DNA from: Halococcaceae archaeon
GTDB lineage: Archaea > Halobacteriota > Halobacteria > Halobacteriales > Halalkalicoccaceae
Assembly (NCBI GenBank): GCA_007128515.1
Contig: SKXI01000106.1
Coordinates: 1-5,492 of the forward strand
Length of the DNA: 5,492 nucleotides
Direction of reading: 5' to 3'
Numbering within the stretch: the stretch's first letter is position 1; the number at the start of each line of letters is the position of its first letter. The notes beneath the pieces are model-generated. The model was not told the DNA's origin and did no database searches. It was given only the letters and a program-made list of their open reading frames with translations. The translations under genes were made by a program, and so were the position numbers. Shown in pieces: positions 4,802 through 5,492 of the stretch.

Positions 4802-5490
4802 AGCAGAGTACCGACCCAGCCCTCGAACCCCTCCGGAACGAGGTCACGGAGCGTCTCTCCGTCGGTCTCGCCGTTCGCACTCACGAGGTACGCCCGGCCG
4901 GGGACGTCCCCGTAGACCTCCTGGAAGTCGTAGACGAAGCCGTAGATCGACTCCTCGTCGGGCACTTCCGGCGCGTCCCCGAGGAACGCGACCGCCTCGC
5001 GGACGTGGTACTCGACGAGCCGGTTCACGGCCTCGCTCTCGGGCAGTTCGGGATCGACGACACCCTCCTCGAGCGCGCGCTCGACGGTCGGGACGAGCAG
5101 GTCGACCCGCCGCGCGATCCCCGGCGGCTCCTCGCCCGATTCACCCCGGACGACGCGGTAGGCGGCGGTGATCGCTCCACAGCCGGTGTGGCCGACGACG
5201 ACCGTCGTTCGCGTCTCCGTGTGCCTGATCGGGTAGAGCACGTTCCCGTCGACGGCGAGTTCGCCGTCACAGCGGTCCCAGACGAGGTTCCCGATCGTAC
5301 TCGGGGTGAACAGCCACCCCGGCTCCTCGACCGACCACATCCCCTCCTGGGAGACCCGCGAGTCCGAACAGCAGACCGCGACCGCCGCGGGCTCCTGTCC
5401 GGCCCGTACCCCCTGAAAGTGGCCCTCGGGAAGCTTCTCCTCGTGTCTCCTGTTGCGTTCCAACAACGTTTCGAGCGACGCGCTCGGCAT
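4798..5490 (-). CDS. Beta-class carbonic anhydrase
   Basis: This 230-residue protein should catalyse reversible hydration of CO2 to bicarbonate with a zinc ion. Zinc-site motifs are clear: C-S-D-S-R at 41-45 (Cys41 ligand, Asp43-Arg45 dyad) and H-T-G-C-G at 101-105 (His101 and Cys104 ligands), in G-H-T-G-C-G-A-I like classic beta enzymes. The length is usual for the class. Between these motifs the customary R-N-A-G-N and S-L-E-Y-A segments are replaced by T-P-S-T-I-G-N (62-68) and N-V-L-Y-P-I-R-H (83-90), marking a divergent subgroup, probably the haloarchaeal one. No signal peptide is seen, so it is likely cytoplasmic. The start is ATG 5490, two bases from the window edge; the N-terminus looks complete (an L-L-E-R-N-R-R-H helix opens it), but an earlier start and the promoter cannot be examined. 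It converges on the PHP gene with a 4-bp overlap. Confidence 0.9.
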   Translation of the reverse strand: MPSASLETLLERNRRHEEKLPEGHFQGVRAGQEPAAVAVCCSDSRVSQEGMWSVEEPGWLFTPSTIGNLVWDRCDGELAVDGNVLYPIRHTETRTTVVVGHTGCGAITAAYRVVRGESGEEPPGIARRVDLLVPTVERALEEGVVDPELPESEAVNRLVEYHVREAVAFLGDAPEVPDEESIYGFVYDFQEVYGDVPGRAYLVSANGETDGETLRDLVPEGFEGWVGTLL

Positions 5491-5492
5491 AC

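Overview
The window looks like haloarchaeal chromosome. It is rich in G+C (roughly two thirds by eye). The predicted proteins are loaded with Asp/Glu and poor in Lys, and they include haloarchaeal-style enzymes such as an archaeal dUTPase of the Dcd family and an Aquifex-type aconitase. At least three and probably four of the five start codons visible with upstream sequence have a T/A-rich box about 25-33 bases upstream and no convincing Shine-Dalgarno sequence, which is the usual arrangement for leaderless haloarchaeal transcripts. I cannot name the species.

Layout. Positions 1-504 (minus) hold a partial gene for a small acidic protein with an N-terminal PRC-barrel-like module; its 3' end lies outside the window. 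Positions 600-1226 (minus) hold a tandem paralogue with a still more acidic tail. Positions 1318-3291 (minus) encode aconitate hydratase. A 179-bp divergent intergenic region follows, with a clear TATA box for the aconitase, a weaker one for the next gene, and a direct repeat built on GGTACC. Positions 3471-3962 (plus) encode an archaeal dUTPase. Positions 4061-4801 (plus) encode a PHP-domain metal-dependent phosphoesterase with its own TATA box and a strong Shine-Dalgarno sequence. Positions 4798-5490 (minus) encode a beta-class carbonic anhydrase. It converges on the PHP gene, and the two stop codons share one CTAG.

How the genes relate. Most are conserved housekeeping enzymes: TCA cycle, nucleotide-pool sanitation, CO2/bicarbonate interconversion and an unassigned phosphoesterase. 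Each appears to have its own promoter, so there is no obvious operon. The least explained part is the pair of PRC-like paralogues. They align without gaps over about 80 residues, then diverge into long disordered acidic tails, and their promoters share an 8-bp element at identical spacing from the T-box. I see no mobile elements, CRISPR arrays, tRNA or rRNA genes, and nothing that amounts to a convincing new multi-gene system. The paralogue pair and its shared promoter element are the best leads.
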